Shown here piece after piece: positions 34,079 to 46,948 of a stretch of 64,000 bases of DNA (its first letter is position 1; the number at the start of each line of letters is the position of its first letter). Location: the NCBI GenBank assembly GCA_003024785.1, contig PUQB01000078.1, forward strand, positions 1 through 64,000. The letters are read 5' to 3'. A model generated the notes under the pieces. The model was given only the letters and a program-made list of their open reading frames with translations, was not told the origin of the DNA and did not search any database. Made by a program: the position numbers and the translations under genes. This DNA is from Selaginella tamariscina. Lineage: Eukaryota > Streptophyta > Lycopodiopsida > Selaginellales > Selaginellaceae.

Positions 34079-35180
34079 ATGACAGAGTTCATGCAGGAAA
34101 TGGATAATAATGCAGCTCAAAACATCGTTACCATGGGGGCCACTTCAGTTTTTGCATCATCATTTTTATTGGCTTCAGTTCCGAAATCAATTTCTTCAGC
34201 GCATGCAATATCTGAATCTTGTAAGGATGATGTACAATTAAATGATGAAGGGATAGGCAACGAAATAGTGGCAACGGATAAATGTGAAAGGGAGCAAACA
34301 AGTGATTTGCAAAGTATTCAAGAGGCAACGCTATCTCATGTTACTCATGGCCATATTGTGTTGTTGGATGTCAATGGTGTTCTGCTTCATCGACAAAGGC
34401 CCAGGATAGAAAAACAGAAATCAAACAAGGAGATTTCATTCCTTGTCATGGTAAATTTCGATATGATATTATTTTTCGTCCAGGGTTGGATCGTCTCTTT
34501 CAAAAGCTTAAGGGAAACATTGTAGTGTTGCAGAAGAGGTGATTCGTAAAGATTGGATTTTTGACCAGCGAATGTGTCATAAACCTCTCGAATTTCACAA
34601 TATAAGAAAGGAAAGCAAGCCATACTTCTTCAAGAATGAAAGAATAATTGGGACTCATGGGGAGATCAGTCGCTTAAGGATAACGAAGAATGCACATATC
34701 TTAGTAGTAGACGACTCTCCTCAGAAGGCTATGCTCAACCAAAACATTGCTTGTATTCATCCAATCACTTTCGATCCATATTCTGATACCGATATCATGG
34801 ATGAGCTAGTGAACTACTTGGATACGTGCCTCAGAAAGAAGAATCTCGAAAATTTTTGTGAGCAGTATCCACCGTATCATACATTTCCTGAAGCTTTTCT
34901 TTCTCGTGATATTGAATTTTATAAAATGAAAGATAGCAACCGGGCGCTTTATAATATTATTCTTAAGGAACGTCAGTTTTTAAATGAGCCTTTATGCAGA
35001 CCTTCTCTTATCACATCTTATGTATTAACAAGGATGGCAACTCCCAATTGCATTCGTGAAAGTGTTAAGTGGTGGCAACAACATCAAGATATTGACCAAA
35101 ATGATTTGATTAATCCGGAGAGTGATGATTTAGACAAAATGAAAAGATTTCTTTGTATGATAGAAAGAAAGTATTTATAA
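34079..35180 (+). pseudogene. NIF/FCP1-like HAD-family phosphatase gene, element II copy
   Basis: The frame from ATG 34,079 reads to HIVLLDVNGVLLHR (~34,360). This matches the HAD nucleophile motif of the NLI-interacting-factor / FCP1 CTD-phosphatase-like family, with Asn in place of the second Asp, as I recall from plant NIF-like proteins. A one-base loss near 34,403 shifts the frame. A deletion of about 70 bases near 34,510 removes the segment that in element III encodes ALVGIWSCM. Downstream (34,539-35,180) the frame is open and holds HILVVDDSPQKAMLNQNIA, the third HAD motif, plus a ~130-residue C-terminal extension I do not recognise. Family members dephosphorylate Ser/Thr, for example on the RNA polymerase II tail. 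This copy is broken. Confidence 0.65.
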
Positions 35181-35440
35181 AAAATTAATATGTTGATAAG
35201 AAAATGATTTCATTTGTAATTATGTTTGATAGTATTTCTTCATTATTGTAAACTATTTTTAGAATAATATGAATATTCTAAGATATTTTAGGAATATTCC
35301 TTACTAAGTAAGGTTATTGAAGGATTAATTAATTAATTAATTAATATTTAAGGCTTAATTACATATTAATTAAATGATTAATTAATAATTAAAACTTAAG
35401 TATTAATTAGTAATTTATTTTATATTCCCATTTTCACGTA

Positions 35441-35468
35441 TCATGCCCACTTTAGTTACAACGTGCAT
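35441..35468 (-). repeat. Terminal inverted repeat, phosphatase end of element II
   Basis: Read from the outside on the minus strand: ATGCACGTTGTAACTAAAGT then GGGCATGA. It is nearly identical to 36,173-36,200 for at least 60 bp inward and matches the transposase-end repeat over about 27 bp. Confidence 0.8.
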
Positions 35469-36172
35469 AATAATTATGTATGTTCATTTAAAATAGATAT
35501 TAATAAGATGTTTTAATTTTTCTTTTAAAACAAAGTTCATACATAAAATATATGGAATATATTTTATGTTCTTATATAGTACTTAGCGTATATCGTTATT
35601 AGTACTAGTAGTACTACTAAAAAAGATATAAATCATTAAAAAGTAGTAAAGTATATCCTTTTAAACCATATATAATGAAAAGACTCCACATATCCTTGTG
35701 TTACACATGGCATTGACACATGGATGCTAGTCTCTGCACATGTATCATTATACATATTCCATGTAATATATACACATGTACATATATTTTGCACTATCTT
35801 TTCTTCCTTGGGTGTGTACATGATTCTTAACAAGATGGTTTTGGATTGAGAAATAATAGTTTAATGTGCACCCAAACATTTTTAATAGATTTCTAAGTAG
35901 GAACTATTTCAGCTTAACCATATGAATAATCTACCTAATTATACTTAATATTTTTAAGGACTAACTCTTTAAAACACCTATGGTAAGGACCAATTATTAA
36001 CCTAGGTTCAATTAATTTTGAAACCATAACAAAATCATTGTTTGAGTACTCACACAGTTGATGTTATGCATTGTAGAAAAATTGTTAATAAACTTAATTC
36101 TAATTAAGATGTTTAATAAACTTTACATGCAAAAGAGGTAATGTAACTTAATTTTAATTAAAATGTTTAATA
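35469..36172. other. Spacer between elements II and III
   Basis: About 700 bases of AT-rich sequence hold no gene that I can support. It begins with AATA (35,469-35,472, duplication of element II's target) and ends with a partly duplicated 54-bp unit and AATA at the start of element III. Confidence 0.6.
36091..36172. repeat. 54-bp tandem unit interrupted by element III
   Basis: A first complete unit (36,091-36,144, containing GTTTAATAAACTTTACATGC) is followed by a second one that stops at ...TGTTTAATA at 36,172. Its remainder (GACTTTACATGCAAAAAAGG) reappears right after element III at 50,557-50,582, preceded by a second AATA. The intact first unit is therefore an in-cis empty site for element III. 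Confidence 0.75.
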
Positions 36173-36200
36173 ATGCACATTGTAACTAAAGTGGGCATGA
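36173..36200 (+). repeat. Terminal inverted repeat, phosphatase end of element III
   Basis: It reads ATGCACATTGTAACTAAAGT then GGGCATGA. It is nearly identical to the complement of 35,441-35,468 and matches the right end 50,525-50,552 imperfectly. Confidence 0.8.
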
Positions 36201-36443
36201 TACGTGAAAATGGGAATATAAAATAAATTACTAATTAATACTTAAGTTTAATTATTAATTAATCATTTAATTAATATGTAATTAAGCCTTAAATATTAAT
36301 TAATTAATTAATTAATCCTTCAATAACCTTACTTAGTAAGGAATATTCCTAAACTATCTTAGAATATTCATATTATTCTAAAAATAGTTTACAATAATGA
36401 AGAAATACTATCAAACATAATTATAAATGAAATCATTTTCTTA

Positions 36444-37635
36444 TCAATATGTTAATTTATTTATAAATACTTTCTTCCTAACCATACAGAGAAATCTCCT
36501 CATTTTGTCTAAATCATCACTCTCCGAATTAATCAAATCATTTTGATCAATATCTTGATGTTGTTGCCACCACCTAACACTCTCACGAATGTAATTAGGA
36601 GTTGCCATCCTTGTTAATACATAAGATGTAATAAGACCAGGTCTGTATAAAGGCTCATCTAAAGAATGACGTTCCTTAAGAATAATATTATAAAGCGCCC
36701 GGTTCCTATCTTTCATTTTATAAAATTCAAAATCACGAGAAAGAAAAGCTTCAGGAAATGTATGATATAGTGATACTGCTCACAAAAAGTTTCGAGATTC
36801 TTCTTTCTGAGGCACGTATCCAAGTAGTTCACTAGCTCATTCATGATATCGGTATCAGAATATGGATCGAAAGTGATTGGATAAATACAAGCAATGTTTT
36901 GGTTGAGCATAGCCTTCTGAGGAGAGTCGTCTATTACTAAGAATATGTGCATTCTTCATTATTCTTAAGCGACTGATCTCCCCATGAGTCCCAATTATTC
37001 TTTCATTCTTGAAGAAGTATGGCTTGCTTTCCTTTCTTATATTATGCAATTCGAGAGGTTTATAACACATTCGCTGGTCAAAAATCCAATCTTTACGAAT
37101 TACCTCTTCTGCAACACTACAATGTTTCTTAAGCAAATTCAACAGCGGTGTTAAGTTATGAATTGCATGCATGACCAAATCCCCACAAGCGCACCCATCT
37201 CTTTAAGCTTTTGAAAGAGATGATCCAACCCTGAACGAAAAATAATATCATATCGAAATTTACCATGACAAGGAATGAAATCTCCTTGTTTGATTTCATT
37301 TTTCCTATTCTCGGGCCTTTGTCGATGAAGTAGAACACCATTGACATCCAACAACACAATATGGCCATGAGTAACATGAGATAGCGTTGCCTCTTGAATA
37401 CTTTGCAAATCACTTGTTTGCTCCCTTTCACATTTATCCGTTACCACTATCTCATTGCCTATCCCTTTATCATTTAATTGTACATCATCCTTACAAGATT
37501 CAGATATTGCAGGCGCTAAAGAAATTGATTTCGGAACTGAAGCTATAAAAATGATGATGAAAAAACTGAAGTGGCCCCCATGATAACAATGTTTTAAGCT
37601 GCATTATTATCTATTTCCTGCATGAACTCTGTCAT
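36444..37635 (-). pseudogene. NIF/FCP1-like HAD-family phosphatase gene, element III copy
   Basis: From ATG 37,635 this copy has an early in-frame stop (Gln codon to TAA, after IDNNAA). It then keeps an intact stretch (37,447-37,151) with HIVLLDVNGVLLHR, FRYDIIFRSGLDHLFQKL and ALVGIWSCM, which element II has partly lost. Later parts, VIDDSPQKAMLNQNIA (~36,930) and the C-terminal extension ending at 36,444, are in other frames. Element III shows the full domain order, element II the better C-terminal frame; neither is intact. Confidence 0.65.
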
Positions 37636-37898
37636 TTTGACATGTGGCACAAGAAAATTGTCGCCAAACCCCTCCTATGCCAATGCTAAAAATCCATGTT
37701 CTCAATTGTTTCATTACATCTGCAAAATGATAATTAGCTGACCTTAAAATTATCAAGGTATATTATATTTACTTTGTTAATGTGTGACCCATGTTTGAAC
37801 TAAAAGCTTCATTAATCCTTAGAATTTATTTTCTGTACAAATATAAACAAATATACAAAAATGCCTTATGTTACACTCATTTACAACTATTCGTCACT

Positions 37899-40800
37899 CT
37901 AAGAATTCATTAACAATTCTTCTTCGCTATTACCTTCTGAGTGAGGCGAAGAAGGTCTAAGCCGCTTGTGAGATGGTTCAAGATCTTCTGCATCTTCTAT
38001 TGATGTTTCCATGGGTAATGGAGTGTGCGAATGTTCTGTACTCCTCGAGATAACTTCCGGTCTAATATCTGATTGAAGTTCGTCCTCAGACTCCGACATT
38101 GAACCAGATTCGTCTTCAGAGCTATCGCACTTATTGGAGGGAACTTTCTCAAATACTCCTTTATGGATTCGTTGGGGTACTCAGTTGAGAACCTATCTAT
38201 CCACTTGTTCAGGTCCTCAACCATGGTCTTATCCTTTTCAACGGCAAACACACATGTATGCCGAAGGTAACACTCCTTCAAGACGGACCCCCTAGTGCAG
38301 TAGTCAAAAACCCACGCATCACTGTGAGGACCCCTGATCAAGTTGACGATGCTCCGTGCCGCTTGACTTGTGATGTTTGGATAACGTACATTGCCGAATA
38401 CGTCACTCTACCTATCGGTGTATCGGATGGAGGTTCAGGGCCGTTGGAGTGCAAACAGATGCCTGGCCAGTCATTTGGAAGTTTGAAACTTTGGCGCATT
38501 CCTAACAACCAAGTGAACAACGAATCAATGCACTTCGGATCAGCATCATTCATATAAAATCCTGTCCAACGATGTTTATTCCTTCTTGGCAAAGGAGAAG
38601 GCAAAGTATCGGTGACATGAGCAAGAATCAAGAAATAAATACCTGAAAAGTAGATATCAGTCAAGAGTGCAAGTATGAATTCAATAATAAATACCTTCTT
38701 TGTACATGCTTGCACTAAGTTTCTCCACCAAATCCTCTAGTCCTGTCTGTCGAAGATTTTTTGACACCCGCCGATCCATCACGAACAATTGAAACGGTTT
38801 CCTACAAGCAGTGATGGTACCCCATAAAGTCTCCGAATCAACAACAAACATCTGTAGGGCTTGTCGTGATTCGTAGCATCCTCCTTTATAAGGTTCAACT
38901 CGGTTCTCCGCTGCTGAAGGACTGCCATAAGAGAAGGCGTCATCGCAATGTTCTCCTTTTTGGCGTTGGCGTGCAATAGACAGATCTTCCGATTGATTCA
39001 CCCATTCGACAAGCATATCATCATTTGTCACATGCAAATATTTGCTGACCTCTTCGTATGTTGAAGCCGATCCAACCCAGTTTGTGGCAGTGTATTCCCA
39101 ACCACTCCTTGAAGTGCCTGACCGTCTTCAACTCCATTGCCTTGAGATGAAAAGGAGAGGTGGGCTGCTGTTGTTAATTGTAATTTGCCATCAATCACCA
39201 AATCAGCCAAGACTTCCATCTCCTCCATCGTTGTTCCATTTAAAGGCTTCAACCATGTGAGCTTGAAATCGTTGTCTACATCCTTTATAGATTGAACAGA
39301 CTTAGCCTTCGGCGTCTTACTGGGTTTCTTTGCAGACTTCTCTGAGGGCTCCCCTTCACTTGTCTGCTTCTTCTTCAGTGTTCCTTTTGCAAAGGATTCC
39401 ATAATCCCCAACCATTTGGCAAAGATCCTATCCTCGGGACAAGAAATCAACATCATCAAAAGGATGTTTCCTTCCCGCCCACCTGGGCAAAATCAACTGC
39501 TACAATTTCTTCAACTCTCTGAGAAAAAGACAGATTAATATACCGGCGAGATAAATCCCGCCCAAACAATTTGCTTACCCGGTATTCCGCAGATTGTGTA
39601 TTCCCTGCGGTAGCTCTTTGTGGTCGCTGAAGAGATTCCCACACGGCTCGCGTGTGTTTGAACTTCTCCCATATTTTGCTGTTGTAGTGGTTGGTGTCTG
39701 CAGCGTCCCATTCCGCCGATAACTTATGGTACTGCTCGATTGTGAGATTCGGCTTAGCTAAAAACGCCGATCTTTTTGTCAGCTTCTCACGGGTATGCTC
39801 GGAAAGTTTTGTTGCCATCGTTCCTTTGTTGTGTTCGTCGAGAAGTCGTTGGGCTGCCGTTATTGTGTGCTGGCCACTAATGATGTAGTACTTAACTGAT
39901 TTTCTATTCTCCGTCTGAACCTTCCTCATTTGTTCGGTGTTGTGATCCACACTTTGTCAGCGCCTTTGTTTCTCTCGTAGTATGCGCACAAAACAGCATT
40001 ATGTGGAACGGTGTAAGAATTGTCGTCCTTCATCTTCTCCATGAGCTCAGCTACACGTTCCTGATTGAGTGGCCTGTAATTGAAGTTTGGGTTGACGCTG
40101 CAATACTTAACCCTACAGGTAAATCTATCATCCAACATCATTTCCTTGTGGCTTATTGCAGCATGGATGCCACAGGTGCAGCTGACAAAACGACTAATGA
40201 TTTTCTTTTACGATCCGAATCAACATGTGTGATCCCCGATTGATGCTGTTCTAATGTTCTCGGCACACTCTTCCAGCTCCCGAAATTTCTAAGCAAATTG
40301 AACGTGATCTGTAAAGAACCTGAGACCAAGCCACCCTCTCAATCTCCTTATGATGTCGCTGTGTTCTTCTTCAATGTGAAGAGGGACGATTGCTCCACTT
40401 GTGATTTTCTGTATTGTGAAGCAATATCTCCTGACAATACACCTACTCGATGAGTCTGAAGATCTTCGAAGTAGACATCCAGATGGATCCCCTCCATAGA
40501 TGGGCTTTCGTTGAGTTGAAGAAGAACTCCAAGGTCAACATCATTAGTGAACACGTGAACGTCATTATCCACAAGTCGACAAAACCACCCGAAATTAATG
40601 TTGTAACTGGCGACCTCTGGATCCGAGAACGTGACATTGGATGGAACAAGGCATATGTGTCGAGCATCGTCAATCTGGGTTCACAGCATGCTTTCGGATG
40701 CTTGACTAGCACCACTTTCCATTGTTTTGCTTGTCCATGCGATGTGACAGAGGTTAGTTTGACAGCAACCATGGTTGCTCCAATGCGCTTCCCGTTTAGT

Positions 40801-40971
40801 TTGAAATATGGCCAAGTTGATTCCAGAATCCCCCTGCCCATCTCTTCTCCTGCTCTCTTCTTTAATGTCACCTCAATTCCACATCTGAATACAAAAATGA
40901 TTAGTTCAAGCAATATCCGAGTATAACAGATTTTATTTTAATTCTTACCCAGAATTTGACGACGACTCCAT
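37899..40971 (-). pseudogene. ParB-like / methyltransferase-like fusion gene, element III copy
   Basis: This is the same gene as at 30,672-33,814, read leftward from the short first exon (ATG at 40,971). The beginning of exon 2 is intact here (GIEVTLKKRAGEEMGRGI), unlike in element II. The ParB-like segment NYRPLNQERVAELMEKM is at about 40,080-40,030 and YYIISGQHTITAAQRLLDE at about 39,890-39,830. A long open frame (39,950-39,456 and 39,459-39,028) spans an intron with a decayed palindrome at 39,545-39,563. The FDYCTRGSVLKECYL segment lies near 38,300. Frame breaks occur around 40,720, 40,250, 40,160, 39,190, 38,970 and 38,130. Confidence 0.65.
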
Positions 40972-41112
40972 ACTAATGACTCGATCTCCTTGTTTAATAA
41001 ATCGTCCTTCTGCAAAATAATACACTATGAATACAAATCATATAAAAACGCACACACACTTGTATAAACCCGAATATACAAAAATAATACACAGAGAGAA
41101 GTAGACGAATTA

Positions 41113-41197
41113 ACTGTCCAAAGCTCACATTTGTGCTAGTGCAAAAGAAAGATAACATTTCGTTTTAGAACCACCACAAATGTGAGCTCTGGACAGT
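41113..41197. repeat. Conserved hairpin, element III
   Basis: The arm ACTGTCCAAAGCTCACATTT pairs with CACAAATGTGAGCTCTGGAC ending at 41,197. Sequence and position are as in elements I and II. Loop bases are more variable than the arms. Confidence 0.75.
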
Positions 41198-41308
41198 TTT
41201 ACATAGTTCCTAGCTTTTACTCGAAATATTATGATAAGATGATAAAAGTAAATAAAATGAGATATGCAACTTATATATACTAATACACATATATATTCAC
41301 ATGGAAGG

Positions 41309-42670
41309 TGCGGCGGGATTAATCTCGCCACCCCTTCAATGCCTCCTGAAAGAGTGGGCGGGATTAATCTCGCCACCTTTCTGGAGGCCTTGAACGGGAG
41401 TGCGGAATTAATCTTGCCACCCTTCTCGGTCTCAGAGAGAACTGGGCAGGATTTATTTCACACCCCTTCAGTGACTCCAGAAAGGAGGCGGGATTAATCT
41501 CGCCCACCATGTAAGGATGGTTAAATGAATTTCCCACCCTTCCCAGTTCTCTCCATTGGTATGTTGTAAACCTTCTACGTCTCAGACAGAAACGTTTGGG
41601 ATTGGTCCGACTCACCAATGGAGAAAAAAAGGAAGGGTGGCGGGATTCATTCCTCCAACAGGCATTGAAGGCTCGGCGGGATTAATCCCGCCGCCCAGGG
41701 CCTTCACTCGGTCCCTATGCGGCGGGATTAATCCCGCCGGACGCCAATTCCCTGCTCAAATCGGGCGGGATTAATCCCGCCGCCTAGGCCCTTAGGCAGG
41801 CCTTTGGCGGCGGGATTAATCCGCCCGATTCGCGCAGGGTAGCGGATTAATCCCGCCGCCCGGCCCTTCACTGGCCTAGCGGCGGGATTAATCCCGCCCG
41901 ATTCGCGCAGGGTAGCGGATAATCCCGCCGCCCGCCCTTCACTCGGGCCTAGGCGGCGGGATTAATCCGCGGACGCCATGCCCTACGCAGAATCGGGCGG
42001 GATTAATCCCGCCGCCTAGGCCCAGTGAAGGACGGGCGGCGGGATTAATCCGCCGGACGCAATGCCTCTGCGAAATCCGGCGGGATTAATCCCGCCGCCT
42101 AGGCCCTTCAGGCAGGCCAATGGCGCGGGATAAATCCCGCCCGATTCCGCACAGGGCATGTGTACGCGGCGGGATTAATCCTGCTGCCCAAGCCCTTCAT
42201 TCGGGCCTTAGCGGCGGGATTAATCCCGCCGGACGCCAATGCCCTGTGCAGAATCCGGCGGGATTAATCCCGCCGCCTAGGCCCTTCAGGCAGGCCAATG
42301 GCGGCGGGATAAATCCCGCCCGATTCCGCGCAGGGCATGCGTATGCGGCGGGATTAATCCGCCGCCCAGGCCCTTCACTCGGGCCTTAGTCGGCGGGATT
42401 AATCCCGCCGGATGCCAATGCCTGTGCAGAATCGCGGGATTAATCCCGCCACCTAGGCCCTTCAAGCAGGCCAATGGCGGCGGGATAATCCGCCTGATTC
42501 CGCACAGGGCATGCATAGGCGGAGGGATTAATCCTGCCGCCCAGGCCCTTCACTCGGGCCTGAAATGGCGGCGAGATTAATCCCGCCGCCGAGTGGCTAA
42601 TTATATAACGACGGATAATCCCGCCACTACACACGTCTCACCATATAGCGGCGGATTAATCCCGCCGCTA
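41309..42670. repeat. Palindrome array, ParB side, element III
   Basis: More than twenty GGCGGGATTAATCCCGCC variants carry the ParB-side spacer types (CTAGGCCCTTCAGGCAGGCC and GCCAATGCCCTGTGCAGAAT). Higher-order repetition of about 100-190 bp is visible around 42,080-42,480. The inverted pair CTCCATTGGT...ACCAATGGAG is at 41,551-41,621. Confidence 0.92.
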
Positions 42671-42671
42671 C

Positions 42672-42807
42672 ACACACAACACATATATATGTATATGTAT
42701 ATGTATATACGCGTGTGTGTTCGAGAGATAGATAAATAAATAAAATTATACAGATACTGGTACACATAATATATGTATGTATACATAAGTATATATATAT
42801 ATATATA

Positions 42808-42849
<42 letters not shown>

Positions 42850-43028
42850 TGTGTGTATGTATATCGTGTGTATGCGTGTGTGAAACAAATAAAATCATAT
42901 AGATAAACAAACACACCACACACACATATATATACAGGAGTGTGTGTGTGTGCAAGAGATACAATTAACAAATCAATAAAATTATAAAGATACACACACA
43001 CACACATATATATAGATAAATAAATAGA

Positions 43029-43084
<56 letters not shown>

Positions 43085-43450
43085 TATATATATCTGTGTG
43101 TGTATATGTATACGAGTGTGCGCGTGTGTGCGAGAGATAGAGATCTATAGAGGAGAGAGAGAGAAGGAGATATATAATAATATGTTGTGTGTGTGTGTGT
43201 GTGTCGAGTGTGCGTGTGTGCGAGAGATAGAGATCTATAGAGAAGAGAGAGAGAGAAGGAGATATATATATATATATATATATATATCTGTGTGTATATG
43301 TATACGAGTGTGCGTGTGTGTGCGAGAGATAGAGATCTAAATTATATTATTAAGATACACACACATATAAATATATATGTGAATAAAAATAAATAAATAA
43401 ACGCAGAGGAGTGTGCGTGTGAGAGAGAGAGAGAGATCTCACCTGTGTGA
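42672..43450. repeat. TG/TA/GA microsatellite block, element III centre
   Basis: It alternates (TG)n, (TA)n and GAGAGA tracts, with a repeated ~110-bp unit carrying GAGATAGAGATCTATAGAG at about 43,130, 43,220 and 43,325. It is homologous to 8,301-8,960. No coding potential beyond dinucleotide translations. Confidence 0.9.
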
Positions 43451-43779
43451 GAGAGAGAAGGAGATTTCGCCGCCGCCTTACAACCCTAGGAATATACTTA
43501 AACCCTAAAAGAAATAAAATATATATTAACCTAATCGAATATTCCTTTTAAGAATATACTTAAACCCTAAAAGAAATAGAATATATATTAACCCTAATCG
43601 AATATTCCTTCTAAGAATATACTTAAACCCTAAAAAGAATAAACTTTAGATTCGCCTAAACGAATATTCTTTCATTATATTATCAGCGTGTGCGTGTGCG
43701 TGGGTGTATCACATACACCCAAGAATAAATATCATGCACGGGTTTAACACGTGTGTGTCCATGAGACTGTTAAAGTTTC
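43451..43779. repeat. AAACCCTAA-type ~70-bp repeat segment, element III
   Basis: Three imperfect copies of a unit with AAGAATATACTTAAACCC and CGAATATTCCTT are present, equivalent to 8,961-9,239. No gene is visible. Confidence 0.65.
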
Positions 43780-44880
43780 ACGTGCAGCGATACATATATA
43801 CACACATAGTATTATACACATAGACATACATACATATTAATACATATTAATATTAGAGAGACAGAGTACAGGATCATGTATAGTGTGTATGTATGAGAGA
43901 AGAGTGACAATACATATTATGGATCATGCATGGTGTGTATGTTTGAGAAAAGAGAGACAATACATATTTACATGGATCATGCATGGTGTGTATGTATGAG
44001 AGAAGAGTGAGAGTGTTAACAAATTAAATTCATACACATTGGATATATTAGTACACACATATACATACACATGTGTATACACACAAACATACATACATAT
44101 TACATGTGTAAATTCAATGTGTTATACACAGATATACATACATAGTATATGAAGAAGAGAGACAGTACATATTATGGATCATGCATAGGGTTTAGGGTTT
44201 AGGGTTTAGGGTTAGGATGGATCATGCATGGTGTTTATGTATAAGAGGAGTGAGTGTTATACACAGATATACATTATACATATTACATAATATTGTAACA
44301 TCAGTACATATTATGGATCATGCATGGTGTGTATGTATGAGAGAAGAGTGAGAGTGTTAACAAATTAAATTCATACACATTGGATATATTAGTACACACA
44401 TATACATACACATGTGTATACACACAGACATACATACATATTACATGTGTAAATTCAATGTGTTACATAGGGTTTAGGGTTTAGGGTTTAGGGTTAGGAT
44501 GGATCATGCATGGTGTTTATGTATGAGAGGAGTGAGTGTTATACACATATATACATTATACATATTACATAATATGTAACATCAGTACATATTATGGATC
44601 ATGCATGGTGTGTATGTATGAGAGAAGAGACAGGCTACATATTATGGTCATGATCATGCATGGTGTGTATGTATGAGAGAAGGATTATGCACGGTGACAC
44701 TGTGTATGTATGAGAGAAGAGATAGAGTGTTAACAAATGAAAATCGTACACATTGCATATAATATAGTACACATTATACATACACATGTGTATACACACA
44801 GACATACATATATATACATGTGTAAATTCAATGTGTTACATACACACACATTGAGTACATATAGATCATACATGCGTTGA
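43780..44880. repeat. GGATCATGCATGG minisatellite with TTTAGGG tracts, element III
   Basis: About ten units carry GGATCATGCATGGTGTGTAT followed by GTATGAGAGAAGAG. Two runs of four TTTAGGG-type repeats lie at about 44,187-44,214 and 44,468-44,496. A longer unit of about 285 bp containing the telomere-type run is itself duplicated in tandem here. Confidence 0.85.
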
Positions 44881-46078
44881 ACATGAGTTTTTTCAATAAA
44901 GAAGCAACATATAATTTCTCAAGTTTGGTTTAGGGCAATGTGCATGTGTGTGCATATGTGTCTCTGTAAGTGCTTCTAATGCGTGTGCACATGTATATAT
45001 AAATTTATGATTATGTTTTATATAATATGTGCAAAACAAACATCAAATAATTAAGAAAATAATATTAATATACACACTATGAACATATTTTAAATTATAC
45101 ATAATAATATATAATTTTATCTAATATATAACCATATATAGTTTTAATAATATATATTAATTTAATATTGATAATAAGGTTTAACACTAGAATATTCTTG
45201 AAATAATAACAAATTAATTGAGAAAATCCCATTAATATATACAAATGTAGAATAATTAATGAGATAATTAAGAATAAGACTAATTTAATTATGATAATCA
45301 TGTTTAATATTGGAATATTCTTTTGAATATTAAGAAAATAACAAAGAATATATCCCATTAATAGTAGGAAATGTAAATTAATTACTCGAGTAATTAAAAA
45401 TAATAATAATAAATAGACTATGAATATATTTTAAGTGATACATAATAATATATCAATTTATTTATTGTATTAGTGTATATATATATATATATATATATAT
45501 AAAAACTTAATAATATATACTTGAATATTAAGAATGTAGAATAATTATAAAAATTTCGTAATATTAAACAGCTTGAAGCACTTGAATGACATTAAATGCA
45601 ATTTTAAAACACTCATTAGAATGGAGAGTATATATGTCAGACTATCGGTTATTTGTTTCAACTCATCTAAATTTTCTTTTCTATTATTTCAAAAATTTCG
45701 AATTTCTAACATAAGTATTATCAGTCTGACATGTAAATTTGAAAATACATTTAATATCCCACTTAAATTCAGATCTGGTTCTTTCTCCGGCAAGGTTTCT
45801 CATTTTCACTCTTCACATTTTCTTTTTTCTTCTTAATGATCAGCTCAGGAGCGACATTAAATTGGGTGCGCTATTGTTTATAAGAAAGCACGGCGCCTTC
45901 AGTGCTGTTTACAAGTAAGTATTATAAATAAATTAGATATATTATAAAGATTCATTCTCTTACATTCTCTCTTAAATTTTAGAATTTAGGGATTTAGGAA
46001 TGCATTAGGATACAATATATTCTGTTAGGGATTTATCATGTTTAAATATACCCTTTAACTTAATATTCTCGGTTAGCC
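44881..46078. other. AT-rich centre of element III with possible transposase leader exon
   Basis: Mostly AT-rich without genes. The conserved segment 45,836-45,914 ends in a strong 5' splice site CAA|GTAAGTATT. With the acceptor at 46,941-46,942 it would define a ~1.03-kb intron that contains the palindrome array. In this copy two extra bases change the frame of the segment compared with elements I and II. Confidence 0.4.
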
Positions 46079-46802
46079 GGGCGGCGGGATTAATCCGGCC
46101 ATTTTTTTTTGCCTTTTTGAAGAGGTGGCGGGATTAATCCCGCCACCATCTCTTTCATAGCTATGGCAGAATTAGTTCGGGCAATACTTCTCCGCTTCTT
46201 AAAAAGAGCGGCGAGATTAATCCCGCTGATAACTCTCTCAACTGATAATGATTTATTTGAATTTATTAGAAAGAAGTTGTCGGCGGATTAATCTCGCCAA
46301 CCATTTTAGGAGACAGAAAAGGGTGGCGGGATTAATCTCGTCACTACTTCCCTTTTTAGATATTTGTGGGCAGAATTCATCCCGAATCTCTTTGAAATTA
46401 TAGTTTCGGAGAGTTGTGGGCGGGATTAATCCCGCCGCTTATTCCCCGTCGTCAGAGTTGTGGCGGGATTAATCCCGCCGCCTATTCTCCGTCGTCAGTG
46501 TTGCCCCCTTTTCCTCGTCGGAGGAATTTACGGCGAGATTATCCCGCCGACTCTCACAGACAAGGAAGATCTGGCAGCGGGATTAATCCCGCCAGTACTT
46601 CCTCGTCGGAGGGAGCCCACGCGGGATTAATCCCGCCGCTACTTCCTTGTCGGAGGGAGCCCACGGCGGGATTAATCCTGCCGCTTCTCTCCGACGAGGA
46701 AGTATTGCCGCCTCTGTTCGACGGGGTAGATTAACGGCGGGATTAATCCCGCCGACTCTCTCCGATGGGTAGAGTCGACGGCGGGATTAATCCCGCCCAT
46801 CA
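46079..46802. repeat. Palindrome array, transposase side, element III
   Basis: About fifteen variants of GGCGGGATTAATCCCGCC occur with CCTCGTCGGAGGGAG-type spacers, like 11,383-12,013 and 26,316-27,045. The left part is more degenerate. Confidence 0.9.
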
Positions 46803-46948
46803 GTTATATTAATAAAGCATGAGATATATTTTTATATATAATTATGTATTATTGCACATGCATATTATTAAGCAACCGCAGTTATGATTTCTTAGAAATA
46901 TTGCATAAGATAATCATAAATAACACAATTATTTATGTGCAGGACAAT

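Larger units (their letters stand above)
22544..35468. mobile_element. Element II: full-length large DNA transposon (12.9 kb), inverted orientation
   Basis: Both ends carry the imperfect terminal inverted repeat ATGCANGTTGTAACTAAA followed by TGGGCATG, with AATA on each outside. The order from the left is: transposase (minus), palindrome array, AT-rich centre with AAACCCT repeats, second palindrome array, hairpin, ParB/methyltransferase-like gene (plus), NIF/FCP1-like phosphatase gene (plus). It lacks most of the TG microsatellite and minisatellite present in elements I and III, which accounts for its shorter length. Element II lies opposite to I and III. Sequence between the left TIR and the transposase stop (22,572-23,049) and between the phosphatase stop and the right TIR (35,181-35,440) is AT-rich without genes. 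Confidence 0.85.
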
